Assembly: GCF_923081025.1 (NCBI RefSeq)
Contig: NZ_CAKLPZ010000001.1
Coordinates: 868,001-932,000, forward strand
DNA length: 64,000 bases
From: Neolewinella maritima
GTDB lineage: Bacteria > Bacteroidota > Bacteroidia > Chitinophagales > Saprospiraceae
Direction: 5' to 3'
Under the pieces are notes generated by a model that did not search any database, was not told where the DNA came from, and worked only from the letters and a program-made list of their open reading frames with translations. Numbering within the stretch: position 1 is the first letter of the stretch; every line of letters starts with the position of its first letter. A program made the translations under genes and the position numbers. Shown here piece after piece: positions 1-10,400 of the stretch.

Positions 1-2
1 TG

Positions 3-809
3 GAGGACCGGGCTGACGCCCTGCGCACCGGTATCCGCGACCACTTCGAGGAGATCGCCACGGCGGCCGTTGCCCAGCGGTCGCACGACGCAGTGCCCAT
101 CGTAGCTACCGGTCACCTGTTCGCCGCCGGGGCATCTGACGACGAGGAAAAGAAGAGCTACATCTACCAGGCCAACGAGCAGAACATCGAGGCCGGGGCC
201 TTTCCCGGCTGCTTCGATTACGTGGCCCTGGGCCACATCCACCGCGCGCAGCGGGTGGGGGATCAGCAGCATATCCGCTACGCCGGTAGCCTGGTACCGC
301 TGACCTTCGTGGAGGGACAAGCCGCGCGCAGCGTCCGGATCGTGGATATCGGTCGGGCCGGTGAGCCGGTCAGCAGTAGGAAGGTACCCGTACCCTATGC
401 CCGTACCCTGCTTCGATTGCGCTACGAACTGCCGGAAATCAAACGGCGATTGGCGGAGGCCGTACGGAGCGATACGGTGCATACCCTGACCCCCTGGGCC
501 GAGGTGCGGGTACTGTCGGACGACCCCATCCCCAATCTGCGGGAAAAGCTGCTCAAGCACCTGCGGGACGTACAGGCCGAATGTGGCTCCGAGACAACCA
601 TCGAACTCATCCGAATCAGTAGGGAGCGCCTCACCCCCCACTCGGCCATGAACGGACACGATCCGATACAGCAACAGCTAGACGAACTAGACCCCCTGGA
701 GGTCTTCTCCCAACTCTGCGCCCGCGCGCAACCCAGTGAAGAGATGGCTACCGCCCTGCGCCATGACTTTCTCGTGCTGCGCGACTGGATCAATGAAGAG
801 CCGGCATGA
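3..809 (+). CDS. sbcD: Nuclease SbcCD subunit D, C-terminal part
   Basis: The gene enters from the left edge, so its start and first phosphoesterase motifs are missing; the frame is open from base 3. SbcD is the Mre11-type nuclease that, with SbcC, opens hairpins and trims blocked double-strand ends. Two late metal-binding motifs are visible, GH in IVATGHLF and GHIH in YVALGHIHRAQ, followed by YAGSLVPLTF and the C-terminal capping region. The stop overlaps the sbcC start (ATGA at 806-809), the usual translational coupling of this pair. Identity is supported by the motifs and the partner gene. Confidence 0.93.
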   Translation, partial: EDRADALRTGIRDHFEEIATAAVAQRSHDAVPIVATGHLFAAGASDDEEKKSYIYQANEQNIEAGAFPGCFDYVALGHIHRAQRVGDQQHIRYAGSLVPLTFVEGQAARSVRIVDIGRAGEPVSSRKVPVPYARTLLRLRYELPEIKRRLAEAVRSDTVHTLTPWAEVRVLSDDPIPNLREKLLKHLRDVQAECGSETTIELIRISRERLTPHSAMNGHDPIQQQLDELDPLEVFSQLCARAQPSEEMATALRHDFLVLRDWINEEPA

Positions 810-3800
810 AGATCCTTCGCATTGGCATCCTCAACCTAAACTCCCTGCGGGGGGAGCACGTGATCGACTTCACGCAAGCCCCCCTGGCCGATCACCCGCT
901 CTACGCCATCGTAGGGCCTACCGGGGCCGGTAAGACCACTATACTCGACGCGATCACCCTGGCCCTTTACGGGCAGACCGAGCGGACCAAGACCCTGACC
1001 GATGCCAAGAAGGAAGTAGCTACGGTGATGACCCACGGCACCGCACAGTGCCACGCCGAGCTAGAGTACGAGGTCGGCACCGGACGCTACCGGAGCGTAT
1101 GGCGACGGCGACGGGCGCATTCCAAAGCCCACAAGGACTTGCAGGGCAGCAGCCGGGAGATCAGCCGCTGGAACACGGATACCGGCACCTACGATATTCT
1201 GCAAACCAAGAAGCGGCACGTAGAGCGACTGACCGAAGAGGTTACGGGCCTTACCTACGAACGCTTCGTGCGCTCGGTCATGCTCACTCAGGGAGATTTC
1301 GATCGGTTTCTAAAGTCTAAACCCGGCGAGAAAGCCGAGATACTCGAGCAGATCACCGGCACCGAGGTGTACTATCAACTGAGCCAGGGTGCCTACCGCA
1401 GGCACAAACTTGCCCGCGATCACTTCGAGCGGGCCACGGCGGCGCTGGAACATATCCTGCCACTACGTGCCGAGGAACGCGCCATCCTCGAAGCGTCCCT
1501 AAGCGAACGGGCGGAGGTGGTGGCTGCCCTACAGGAGCGGCTGCGCGTACTCACTACGCAACTGACGCGGCACGATCAGGCCGCCAGGCTGGCTGATCAG
1601 CAGGAAGCTACCGCCACAAACCTAGCGGCGTGTGAGCAGGTCTGGCAGCAGCTTGCCACCCAGCGACAGCAGCTGAAGGTATGCGATAAGCTGCTGCCCC
1701 TGCGGCCTGACCTGCAGGAGGAAGAACGGTTGACGGCGGCGCTGGTACACGTCGCGACGCGCAGCGCAGTCAATCAGGAAGAAGTGAAGGCCTCAGCTTC
1801 CGCACAGGAACAGATCAATGAGCAAAAGCAGGCGCTCGACCAACAGTTACTCCGTTTCACCCAGCAAAGCCCCCAGCGCGAACAGTGCCTGGCCGACGCT
1901 GAGCAACTGGAAACCGCACTGAAGCTACTGGCCCAGCAGCAGCAAGTCGCTACCCTGGACCTGACCCGGCACCGGCGCACGCGCACAACGACCCTCGACG
2001 AACTGCAGCGCTTGAAACGTGAAATTCTTGCGTTGGAAGAGCAGCTCGGTGGACTATCCGCCGAAGCGGTCGCGGAGGAAACGGACACGCTGGAGGGTAC
2101 TCTGCCCCGCCTGGAACAGGAGCTGAACGAACTGACGGGGCAATTGACCTACCTGACCGTAGCACATTCTATTGCGGAGGAAACGCAGGTGTACGATAAA
2201 CTGGCGCAGGAAGTACGGGTGGCTACCGGAAGCGTAGACCACTTGCTGCAGGAACTTAAGTCCGCGGAGCTGGAGGTTGACCTGGCACAGTCACGGGTAC
2301 AGGTCGCTCGCCTACACGCTAGTCTGGACGAACACCGGCAAAGGTTGCAGGATGGCGACCCCTGTCCGCTCTGTGGAGCTACCCACCACCCGTATAGCGA
2401 TGGCGTGGTACTAGATCAACAGATCAGCAGTCTAGAACAAGCGGTGTTCCATCGGGGTAACGATTTTATGGCCGTCGAACAGCAAGTAGCCGCAGCCACC
2501 GATCAGCGTAACTCGCTCAGCAGCGCGCTGAACGCCAGTAGCCGGGTACTGGAGGAGCGCAGGGCTCAACTTACCCAGCTAGGATCGCCCCCCGCTGCTA
2601 CCGTAGAGGAACTACAAGCCCGGAAACGGGCCCAGCAGCAAGCGCTGCAGACCGGCCGAGAACGCCTGGACAAACTACGTCGGCTACGACCCCTGGTACC
2701 GCAACTGCAGATCAAGCGGGCGGAGCTGGCCGCTAAAACGCGTGCACTTGAGGAGGCCGAGCAGGGCATCGGTCAGGTAGAGATCACCCTAAGCAAGATT
2801 CAAACCGAGATCAAGCAGCAGGAGGACCGGCTGACCGAGCTCCTCCACCCGCACCCGAGTAGCAGTAGCTACCGCCAACATTACCTGCGGCAGGGGGCGG
2901 AGGTGCAGCAGCGACTGACCGATCACCAGCGTGAGCTCCAACTGGGGGCCACCCAGCTCGCTACCCTGAAGGAGCGGCAGCAATCGATCGAGGCCCAGCG
3001 TACCAGCCTGAGCCAGGAGCTATTGGTAGTTAGTGAACGACTGGCCGAGGCCCTACTGTCCCTAAACTTGACGCGGGAAGAAGCCCGCCGGCACCTGCTG
3101 GGGCCGACTGAGCTGGCGGACCTGCGGCTGCACCTACAGGCCGCGGAACAGGAATGCACCACCAACCGGGCACTGGCCGAACGGGTAGCTGCGGAATACC
3201 GGGAGGCCGCCGCCGCGCTGGTCGGCCTGCCCGAACGCAGTACCCTACGTGCGGAACAAGCGCAGGTCGAAGAGGAACTGGCGCGGGTACAGCGCGACAT
3301 CGGCTCGCTGGAGCAGCAGCAACGGGAGGATGAGCAGCGCATCGAAGCGGTAGCCCACCAGCGGATCGAGCTAGCCGCCCTGGAAAAGGAGCGCGACCGC
3401 TGGGCGCGTATGAACGAGCTGATCGGCTCGGCGGACGGAAAGAAGTTTCGCAGTTTCGCGCAGTCGATCACGTTGCAGCGGCTGGTCAGTATCGGCAACC
3501 GGCACCTGGAGACGATCAATCCACGCTACCGGATGTGCTACGCCCCGCCCGCGCCGGGAGCCAAGGAGACCCTCGACCTAGAGATCATCGACAACTACAT
3601 GAACGACAACCGCCGGACGATGGAAACGCTGAGTGGGGGGGAGACCTTCCTCATCAGTCTGGCCCTGGCCCTGGGCCTATCGGACCTGGCCCGCGGTAAG
3701 CAGCTCATCCAGTCACTGTTCATCGACGAGGGTTTCGGTACGCTGGATGGTAAGACACTGGATCAGGCCATGGTGACCCTGGAGCAACTGCAGGCGCAGG

Positions 3801-3913
3801 GAAAGACCATCGGCATCATCAGTCACGTGCAGCAGCTGCGGGAGCGGATCCACTGTCAGATCCAGCTGGAGCCGCTGGGGGATGGTTTCAGTCGTGTGCA
3901 GCTAACCAGTTGA
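806..3913 (+). CDS. sbcC: Nuclease SbcCD subunit C (SMC-like ATPase)
   Basis: This 1035-residue Rad50-type ATPase is the partner of SbcD. The Walker A loop GPTGAGKTT lies at residues 37-45. A long coiled coil, rich in Gln, Glu, Leu and Arg, runs from about 200 to 880 and is split by the zinc hook CPLC (Cys520, Cys523), through which two molecules dimerise. The ABC signature LSGGETFLISLAL starts at 942 and Walker B SLFIDEGFGTLD lies near 971-982. Length and domain order are normal for the family. The last 26 bases overlap the end of the convergent hydrolase gene. Confidence 0.96.
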   Translation: MKILRIGILNLNSLRGEHVIDFTQAPLADHPLYAIVGPTGAGKTTILDAITLALYGQTERTKTLTDAKKEVATVMTHGTAQCHAELEYEVGTGRYRSVWRRRRAHSKAHKDLQGSSREISRWNTDTGTYDILQTKKRHVERLTEEVTGLTYERFVRSVMLTQGDFDRFLKSKPGEKAEILEQITGTEVYYQLSQGAYRRHKLARDHFERATAALEHILPLRAEERAILEASLSERAEVVAALQERLRVLTTQLTRHDQAARLADQQEATATNLAACEQVWQQLATQRQQLKVCDKLLPLRPDLQEEERLTAALVHVATRSAVNQEEVKASASAQEQINEQKQALDQQLLRFTQQSPQREQCLADAEQLETALKLLAQQQQVATLDLTRHRRTRTTTLDELQRLKREILALEEQLGGLSAEAVAEETDTLEGTLPRLEQELNELTGQLTYLTVAHSIAEETQVYDKLAQEVRVATGSVDHLLQELKSAELEVDLAQSRVQVARLHASLDEHRQRLQDGDPCPLCGATHHPYSDGVVLDQQISSLEQAVFHRGNDFMAVEQQVAAATDQRNSLSSALNASSRVLEERRAQLTQLGSPPAATVEELQARKRAQQQALQTGRERLDKLRRLRPLVPQLQIKRAELAAKTRALEEAEQGIGQVEITLSKIQTEIKQQEDRLTELLHPHPSSSSYRQHYLRQGAEVQQRLTDHQRELQLGATQLATLKERQQSIEAQRTSLSQELLVVSERLAEALLSLNLTREEARRHLLGPTELADLRLHLQAAEQECTTNRALAERVAAEYREAAAALVGLPERSTLRAEQAQVEEELARVQRDIGSLEQQQREDEQRIEAVAHQRIELAALEKERDRWARMNELIGSADGKKFRSFAQSITLQRLVSIGNRHLETINPRYRMCYAPPAPGAKETLDLEIIDNYMNDNRRTMETLSGGETFLISLALALGLSDLARGKQLIQSLFIDEGFGTLDGKTLDQAMVTLEQLQAQGKTIGIISHVQQLRERIHCQIQLEPLGDGFSRVQLTS

Positions 3914-4784
3914 CCACCGTACGGTGAAACACCTCCGGTGCCTCCGCGAAGGCGACGTGGCCTACGCCGGGCAGCCGCACGAAGTGACCCGCCTGCAGCC
4001 GCGCGGCATACTCCCGCTGGTGGGCGTAGGGGATGATGGGGTCGCGGTCGCCGGCGATGACACAGACCGGTGTGCGGATGTCGTCGATCTCGTCCATCAG
4101 GTTCATGTCCAGCAGGTAGCGAAACAGGGCCTGTTGCCCGCCGATGGGATGCTGGCGGACGTCCGGAAAAATAGCCTCCAGGGTAGGGTCGAGCAGAGGA
4201 TACTGCAGCAGTCGACGCCACCGCCGGGCGTAGAACAGCGTAGCTAGTTTGAGGAATACGACGTGGCGTTGCAGGATCCACCAGCCCGTATGGAATAGTG
4301 CCCTGCGGACCAGATTACCCTGAGCGAAAAACTGCAGTACGCCCTCCAGACCCCGCGCCCGACCGGTCATGAAACCGCCGATGCTGATCACTGAGGCTAC
4401 CCGCTGCGGGTACTTGGCCGTGTAGTTGAGGCAGGAGAAGGCACCGAGGGAGTAGCCCACGAGGTGAAATTTTCCCTCCGGTAGTAGGGCGCGGATTGGC
4501 TCGGCCAGTAGCTCGGCGAAGAGTTGTTCGTCCAGGTGGCGCGTCAGTCCGTCTACCGAAGCCGCTTCGGTGAAGCTACTGGGGTAGTGTAGGGGCAGAC
4601 TCACCGAGTACCAGGCCCGCTCGCGCCAGACCTCGGGATACATGGCCACCTCCCAGAACCGGTAGCTGGCGGTGAGCCCGTGCACCCACACTACGGGCAG
4701 GGCGGTTGCGGCGGGGTTGGGGTACGACAGGCAGGCAATGCGGTGCCCCCGGTGGGTGACGAAGGAGGAAACAGCTGTGCGCAT
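3888..4784 (-). CDS. Alpha/beta hydrolase
   Basis: A 298-residue alpha/beta hydrolase-fold protein. The oxyanion region VVWVHGLTASYRFWE, nucleophile elbow GYSLG with Ser112, acid in VIAGDRDPIIPY and histidine in LPGVGHVAFAEAP form a complete catalytic triad. No signal peptide is evident, so it is probably cytoplasmic. The substrate cannot be told from sequence; esterase, lipase or C-C hydrolase are all possible. It converges on sbcC with a 26-base overlap and diverges from the hibernation factor gene, so it is probably transcribed alone. Confidence 0.85.
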   Translation of the reverse strand: MRTAVSSFVTHRGHRIACLSYPNPAATALPVVWVHGLTASYRFWEVAMYPEVWRERAWYSVSLPLHYPSSFTEAASVDGLTRHLDEQLFAELLAEPIRALLPEGKFHLVGYSLGAFSCLNYTAKYPQRVASVISIGGFMTGRARGLEGVLQFFAQGNLVRRALFHTGWWILQRHVVFLKLATLFYARRWRRLLQYPLLDPTLEAIFPDVRQHPIGGQQALFRYLLDMNLMDEIDDIRTPVCVIAGDRDPIIPYAHQREYAARLQAGHFVRLPGVGHVAFAEAPEVFHRTVVNWLAAHD

Positions 4785-4823
4785 GGCAGTGGGGCGAACG
4801 AAAGGGGGTACGGGGTGGTTAGG

Positions 4824-4858
4824 CTTGCACGGCCGCTCGCCAAGCGGCGCGGTGCAAG
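4824..4858. other. Strong hairpin upstream of the hibernation factor
   Basis: CTTGCAC at 4824-4830 pairs with GTGCAAG at 4852-4858, and the GC-rich interior pairs again (GCCGCT with AGCGGC). No T-run follows, so it is not a standard terminator. It lies in the divergent gap between the hydrolase and the gene at 4911, about 50 bases before that start. It could be a 5'-leader structure or an operator; nothing else supports either reading. Confidence 0.4.
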
Positions 4859-4910
4859 GTAGGCCGTTACTGGCGTATCCCTCCCTTTATCTATTTAAAA
4901 CAAAGCCAAG

Positions 4911-5213
4911 ATGCAGGTAATCATTAATAAGTCTTCGGAACTTTCGGAGGCCACTATCGCGGTCATCAACGAGAAAGTCAACAAATTAGAAACCTACTAC
5001 GACCGCATCGAGCGCGCCGAGGTATTCGTGAAGGAAGACGACGGCAGTGCCGCCAACGGCCACACCGTGGAGATCCGCCTGGCCATCCCGGGCAACGACC
5101 TCTTCGCCACCCACACCGATGAGAGCATCGAGCGGGCCACCGCCGAAGTAGCCGAGGCCCTCCGCCGCCAGATCAAGAAGCACAAGGAGAAGAATGCTTC
5201 CCACCAGAATTAA
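4911..5213 (+). CDS. hpf: Ribosome hibernation promoting factor, short form
   Basis: A 100-residue protein of the HPF/RaiA (S30AE) family, which binds the 30S decoding site in starved or stationary cells and silences ribosomes. Family traits are the beta-strand start QVIINKSSELSE, the acidic segment ERAEVFVKEDDG, the strand EIRLAIPGNDLFA and the basic C-terminal helix ALRRQIKKHKEK. The short length means it lacks the dimerising C-terminal domain of long HPF. The start is preceded by an A-rich leader (AAAACAAAG) rather than a Shine-Dalgarno sequence. A hairpin terminator follows. Confidence 0.93.
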   Translation: MQVIINKSSELSEATIAVINEKVNKLETYYDRIERAEVFVKEDDGSAANGHTVEIRLAIPGNDLFATHTDESIERATAEVAEALRRQIKKHKEKNASHQN

Positions 5214-5219
5214 TTCGGC

Positions 5220-5257
5220 GCGGGGGGGAGCGGATTCCGCCCCCTCCCGCCCTTTTT
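5220..5257 (+). terminator. Rho-independent terminator after hpf
   Basis: A GC-rich stem of about 14 positions (with one mismatch and one wobble) closes on the loop ATT and is followed by CCCTTTTT. It sits just after the hpf stop and separates hpf from purC. Confidence 0.75.
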
Positions 5258-5284
5258 AGGGTAATATTGCAGTAAAGCTTCCCC

Positions 5285-6235
5285 ATGCAAGCCCTGCGCG
5301 AAACCCAGCTTACGTTTGATCCCCCCGCCGAGCGCTACGGTGGTAAAGTGCGCGACGTCTACCGCCGCGGCGACCGGCTCCTGATGGTAGCCAGCGACCG
5401 CATCAGCTCCTTCGATCACGTCCTGCCACGCGCTATTCCGCACAAGGGACAGATCCTCAATCAGATCGCCGCCCACTTCCTGGAGGCTACCCGCGATATC
5501 TGTCCCAACTGGCTCGAAGCCAATCCTGACCCCAACGTAGCTACCGGCAAGGCCTGTACCCCCATCCCCATCGAGATGGTGATCCGCGGCTTCCTGGTCG
5601 GCCACGCCTGGCGCGAATACCAGACCGGTCGCCGTACCCTCTGCGGTGTGCCCCTGCCCGACGGCCTACGGGAAGCAGATGCCTTTGCCGAGCCTATCAT
5701 CACCCCCGCTACGAAGGCCGAGGAAGGCCACGACGAAGACATCAGCCGCGAGGAAATACTTTCCCGCGGCATCGTCTCGGAACGGGTGTACGCTCAATTA
5801 GAAGACTACACCCGCCGGCTGTTCTCCCGCGGCACCGCAATGGCCGCAGCCCGCGGTCTGCTGCTGGTCGACACCAAATACGAATTCGGCCTGCTCGACG
5901 GCGAGGTCTACCTGATCGATGAGATTCATACGCCGGACTCTAGCCGCTACTTCTACGCCGAAGGCTACGCTGAGCGGCAGCAGCAGGGTGCGCACCAGAA
6001 GCAGCTCAGTAAGGAGTTCGTCCGCGAGTGGCTGATGGACCACGACTTTCGGGGGCTGGAAGGACAGATCATGCCGGAGATGCCGGATGACTTCGTAGCC
6101 AGCGTCACCCAGCGCTACACCGAGTTGTACGAACGCATCACGGGCAAGTCCTTCGTGCCCGCCGATACCACCGATATTGTCGCACGCATTCAGGCTAATC
6201 TAGCCGGTACGGAGTGGACGCCCGTGACCCCCTGA
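5285..6235 (+). CDS. purC: Phosphoribosylaminoimidazole-succinocarboxamide synthase
   Basis: SAICAR synthase joins aspartate to CAIR with ATP in de novo purine synthesis, in the cytoplasm. The 316 residues carry GGKVRDVYRRGDRLLMVASD, the phosphate-binding strand and loop; DRISSFDHVLP; VIRGFLVGHAWREY; and IDEIHTPDSSRYFY, which binds metal and substrate. Length matches the longer SAICAR synthase type of about 300 residues. A TAATATTG sequence at 5262-5269 resembles the Bacteroidota -7 box and would give a very short leader. Confidence 0.96.
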   Translation: MQALRETQLTFDPPAERYGGKVRDVYRRGDRLLMVASDRISSFDHVLPRAIPHKGQILNQIAAHFLEATRDICPNWLEANPDPNVATGKACTPIPIEMVIRGFLVGHAWREYQTGRRTLCGVPLPDGLREADAFAEPIITPATKAEEGHDEDISREEILSRGIVSERVYAQLEDYTRRLFSRGTAMAAARGLLLVDTKYEFGLLDGEVYLIDEIHTPDSSRYFYAEGYAERQQQGAHQKQLSKEFVREWLMDHDFRGLEGQIMPEMPDDFVASVTQRYTELYERITGKSFVPADTTDIVARIQANLAGTEWTPVTP

Positions 6236-6265
6236 CCGTACTTCACTCTCCCTACGTATCCTTCC

Positions 6266-6895
6266 ATGAAGCTCATCTGTATCGGCCGCAACTACGCCGC
6301 CCACGCCGCCGAACTCGGCAACGCACGTCCCGACCAGCCCATCGTATTCATGAAGCCCGGCTCGGCCGTACTCAATAATAATAAGCCCTTCTTTTACCCC
6401 GACTTCAGTCAGGACATCCACTACGAGATCGAGCTGGTGGTGCGCATCGGTAAGACCGGCCGCCACGTACAGCCGCAGTTTGCCATGGACTACGTGGAGG
6501 GGATCGGTCTGGGCCTGGACCTGACGGCGCGCGACCTGCAGCAGGCCTGCAAGGATAAGGGACACCCCTGGGAGATCGCCAAGGCCTTCGACCACTCGGC
6601 CCCACTAGGCGCGCATTTCTTTGCACCCGCTGCCCTGCCCGATGTGAACGACGTGGAGTTTAGCCTGGAGAAGAACGGGGAGGAAGTGCAGCACGGCTAC
6701 AGCCGCAACATGATCTTTTCGCTGACCGAGCTGATTTGCTACGTGAGCCAGTACTTCCGCCTGCAGAAGGGTGATCTGCTCTTCACCGGTACGCCGGAGG
6801 GGGTGGGGCCACTGGTGCAGGGGGACGAGCTGGTGGGCTACCTGTGGACCAGCGCGGAGGGGAAAAAAGAAATGCTGCGCACCCGGGTGAAGTAG
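6266..6895 (+). CDS. Fumarylacetoacetate hydrolase family protein
   Basis: A 209-residue FAH-domain protein of the small single-domain type, which includes acylpyruvases and oxaloacetate decarboxylases. Family residues seen are KLICIGRNYAAHA at the start, metal ligands Glu54 and Glu56 in HYEIELVVRIGK, Asp85 in GLGLDLTARDLQ, KAFDHSAPLG, and the C-terminal LLFTGTPEGVGPL. It probably acts in the cytoplasm on a small diketo acid. It follows purC closely on the same strand but has no clear pathway link to it. Confidence 0.9.
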   Translation: MKLICIGRNYAAHAAELGNARPDQPIVFMKPGSAVLNNNKPFFYPDFSQDIHYEIELVVRIGKTGRHVQPQFAMDYVEGIGLGLDLTARDLQQACKDKGHPWEIAKAFDHSAPLGAHFFAPAALPDVNDVEFSLEKNGEEVQHGYSRNMIFSLTELICYVSQYFRLQKGDLLFTGTPEGVGPLVQGDELVGYLWTSAEGKKEMLRTRVK

Positions 6896-6957
6896 GAACT
6901 TTTGCGGGGGTGGGGCGTTTTTGTATCAGATGGTCGCCCGAATTGGCGAGCTCCAAC

Positions 6958-7329
6958 GGGGGCGTACCGGAATCGACAGGGAAGTAAGCTTTGTAGTAAG
7001 CATGCCGGAGCATGATCAGTTACTCCGTTAAAAATAATGATCGAACCCTTTAGTTGGCACTCCCAGCTATGCAATGGCAGCCTAGTCTCAGACTAACTGC
7101 CTAAATGTGCCGTGTTGTTGACGCCTGATACACACTTCGCCGCATATCATCACCCCCTCGGGCTGGCCCGCGACCCTGATCTGAGTCGTGAGCGAGATAA
7201 AGGATCAAAGGCACCGACCTAAGTGGGTTACCAGACTTACCCGGTGCACTAAAATTTGATTGGTTCCTAAGCATGTAGAAAGTTGCTTTGCGCTTTCGCT
7301 GGACGCGAGTTCGACTCTCGCCGCCTCCA
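6958..7329 (+). ncRNA. ssrA: Transfer-messenger RNA (tmRNA)
   Basis: The tRNA-like ends pair: GGGGGCG at 6958-6964 with CGCCTCC at 7322-7328, and the T-arm GCGAG-TTCGACT-CTCGC lies at 7305-7321. The CCA end is not encoded. The reading frame after TAGTT begins at GGC (7056) and encodes the tag GTPSYAMAA, ending in TAG at 7083-7085; the YAMAA end is a proteolysis signal of the usual kind. tmRNA rescues stalled ribosomes together with SmpB, which is not in the window. The resume codon is inferred from UAGUU upstream and from the G-x-x-SYAMAA shape. Confidence 0.93.
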
Positions 7330-7337
7330 CTTTATAG

Positions 7338-7356
7338 ACCGGCCTCCGGCCGGTTT
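7338..7356 (+). terminator. Possible terminator after ssrA
   Basis: ACCGGCC and GGCCGGT form a perfect seven-pair stem with a TCC loop, followed by TT only. Its place nine bases after the tmRNA end suits termination or 3'-end processing, but the weak T-run keeps confidence low. Confidence 0.4.
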
Positions 7357-7421
7357 AGACCGCTTCGCGGAGTAGACTAGTCCTTGGCTAAGTAGACACT
7401 GCGGGGCATCCCGTTGAATAG

Positions 7422-7460
7422 AAAAGCCCCGACACTCACGCTTGAGTGCCGGGGCTTTTT
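7422..7460. terminator. Bidirectional terminator between ssrA and the amylase gene
   Basis: AAAAGCCCCG and CGGGGCTTTTT flank an inner stem ACTCA/TGAGT. Both strands give a GC stem followed by a T-run, so it can end the plus-strand ssrA transcript and the minus-strand amylase transcript. Confidence 0.85.
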
Positions 7461-7472
7461 CTGTGTAGGCCC

Positions 7473-10400
7473 TTAGCGGATCACTACGCGGCGAATGGCC
7501 GAGGCCGTACCGTCCGTCAGGCGCAGGAAGTAGGTACCGGTAGGTAGTCCGCCGACCTGACCGGGCACGGTCTGCGAGCCGGCACCCAGGCTACCACGGA
7601 ACACCTGCTGTACCGGGCGGCCCAGTAGATCGAGCAGGGTAAGCGTGACCTCCGCGCTACGCTCCAGGGTGAAGGTGGTGGTGAGCTGACCGCTCGTCGG
7701 ATTGGGGTAGACGGCAAAGGACAGCCGCGCTACGTTGCGATCGTTCAGGCTGGTCATCAGTCGGCCGCCCATAGGCTCTATCCGCTGGGAGAGGTACACC
7801 CGGTACTCTCCGGGGGCCAGCTCGATGCCGGCGGCTGGGTCGCTGATCATCGTAGAGTCGCCGCTGAAGTAATCGTACCACATACCGGCGGAGGGCACTG
7901 CATTGGTGATGGTCTGGGCCGAAACGTCGAAGTTGCCGAACACGGCCGCTGCGCCGTCACTGCTACTGAGGTGTACGTACTTAATTGCACCGGTGCCGAG
8001 CTGGCTGCCGGTGATGTCACCGTGGAAGAAGTCGTAGTTGTTGCGCAGGTAGAGCAGGTCGGCGATGGTGTTGTAGACGTCCCGGCGGTCGGCCTGACTG
8101 CGGTAGCTCCATCCGATGGGCTTGGGGTCGGTACGGCAGGATTCGTCGATGCGGTCGCCGCCACAGAAGTTGATGCTGTAATCGTAGCCCAGTTCGCCAA
8201 ACTGCCAGAGCATCTTGGGGCCGGGCAGGGAGTAGAACAGGGCGCTGCTGAGCTCCACCCGGTCCAGGGCGGTAGACAGGTCCGTGACGTCATAGCTACC
8301 CGCGGAATTACCGAAGGACAGGTTCTTGAACATCATCCGCTCCTCGTCGTGGCTCTCCATATAGGCAATGAGACTACGGTCGCTGAAGCCCCGGTTAGCC
8401 GCGAGCGCAGGTGCAAGGTTGTCGTTGTCATAACCCATGCTGGCCTGCAAATAGGCATTGTGGGGATCGAAGCCCGACCAGAAGTACATGCCGTTGCCAT
8501 ACTGGGCGAGCTCTTCTTCTTCGCGGGATTCTGCCAGGTGCTCCATGATCATATAGGCACTGTCGTTGACGGACCACACCAGGTCGGCATAGTCCTTCAG
8601 GATAGCGATACGGGATGCGTCGTAGCTGCTGAAGGCTTCATCCGTAGTAGTCACCTTCTGGGTAAAGCCCTTGGTGAGGTCCCAGCGGAAGCCGTCGACG
8701 TGAAACTCCCTCAGCCAGTAGGCGGCGGTGGTCTTGACGTATTCCTTGGTCAGCGCACTTTCGTGGTTCAGGTCCGTACCTACGTTGTAGAGGTGGCGCG
8801 CGGTGACGTTGGCGTAGGGATTGTCGGGACCGGGCACGAAGCTTTCCGCACCGGGCCACAGCTGTACCAGGGGGCTCTGACCGAAGGCGTGGTTGTACAC
8901 GACATCGAGCACTACGGCGATGTCGCGGGCGTGGGCGGCATCCACGAATGCCTTGAGGTCTTCGGGTGAACCGTAGTACTTATCCAGTGCCATATGGAAG
9001 CTCGGATTGTAGCCCCAGCTGATATTACCCTCGAACTCGCTGACGGGCATCAGCTCGATGGTATTGATACCGAGCCGGTCCAGGTAGTCCAGCGTATCGG
9101 TGAGCGAAGCGAAGCTGTGATCCGCCAGGAAATCACGGATCAGCAGCTCGTACACCACCATCTTTTCCGGATCAGGCAGCTCGAAGGCGTCGTTACGCCA
9201 GACAAATTCAGGAGCCTGCAGGCGGAGCCAGCTTACAATACCCTCCGTCTCGGTAGGGTAGTCGGGGATACCGGCGAAGGTTTCCGGACCGATGAAGCGA
9301 TCGTCAAATGGATCGAGGACCAGCGTGCTGTAGGGATCTGCGAAGCGCCCCTGATCGTCTACGGCATACTGGTACAGGAAAGTACTGTCGGGTAGACTCG
9401 CAGCGGGTAGCTGAATCCAGAAGGTGCTGTCGTCCGGCGTGCGGTTCATGCGGGAGTCCGCTACGGGAGCCCAGTCGTTGAAGTTACCGACTACGAACAC
9501 ATCCGACTTGCCGGGTGCACGCAGTACCAGCATCAGGTCACCGTTGTCCATCCGGGTAGCTCCGGGGCCGGCTCCGGCGGGCAGGGCGGCGATGCTGGGG
9601 GCACCGGTGATGTAGGTGACCGTGCGGGAGGCCGTCTCACCGCGGTACGTCGCGGTGACGGTATAAGTGACCACTTCGCCCACTGGTAGGGTGAGCAGCT
9701 GCGTCAGCGTACTGTCGCGAGTGGTTTGGAGCACGGTGGTTCCGGCGCTGAGCTGTAGGTCGGCGGTGATGTAGGAGGTAGCCTGTACCGTGACCTGATC
9801 ACCTACGGTGGCCCGTATTACGGATGCGTCGGGTTGTAGCAGGTCAACCATAAGCTCTCCGGTAACGGAAAACGAATCGCTGGCCTCCAGGCCATCAGCC
9901 GTGGCGGTGACGCGTACGGTGTGTGCACCGGGGGTGACGAGCCGGAGGGCGTGGTTGAGCTCCTGTCCCGTACCCGTGGCGACCAGGCTGTCGTTGTCGA
10001 AAATAGAGATGGTGGCCTCCGAGGTAGTGCCGGCCGTGACGGGGAGCACCTTGCCGAGGGCGTAGGTCTGCGTGCCTGGCTGACCGGTAAGGGTTAGGGA
10101 AAGGGAATCGCCGCTACTGATGTCAACGAAGATATTCGCTCCGCCGGCGGCTTTGCCTTCCTGCGTACCATCGGCGTTACGAAAGACCAGCGCGACCTGC
10201 TCGATGACCGTATTCTCATCGGCGTCGAAATATTCCCGTACGGTGGGGGAGAAGGTATAGGTGTACTTGTTGGGCTCACCGGCGACGGGGGTGAGTTTCC
10301 ACTCATCGTTGGCTACCCCCCAGGTGGTCTGAATATTCTGCCAGTCGCCGCCATCGGCGCTGGCCGGTGTGATGAGACCGGTATGGAGGTAGACATCGCA

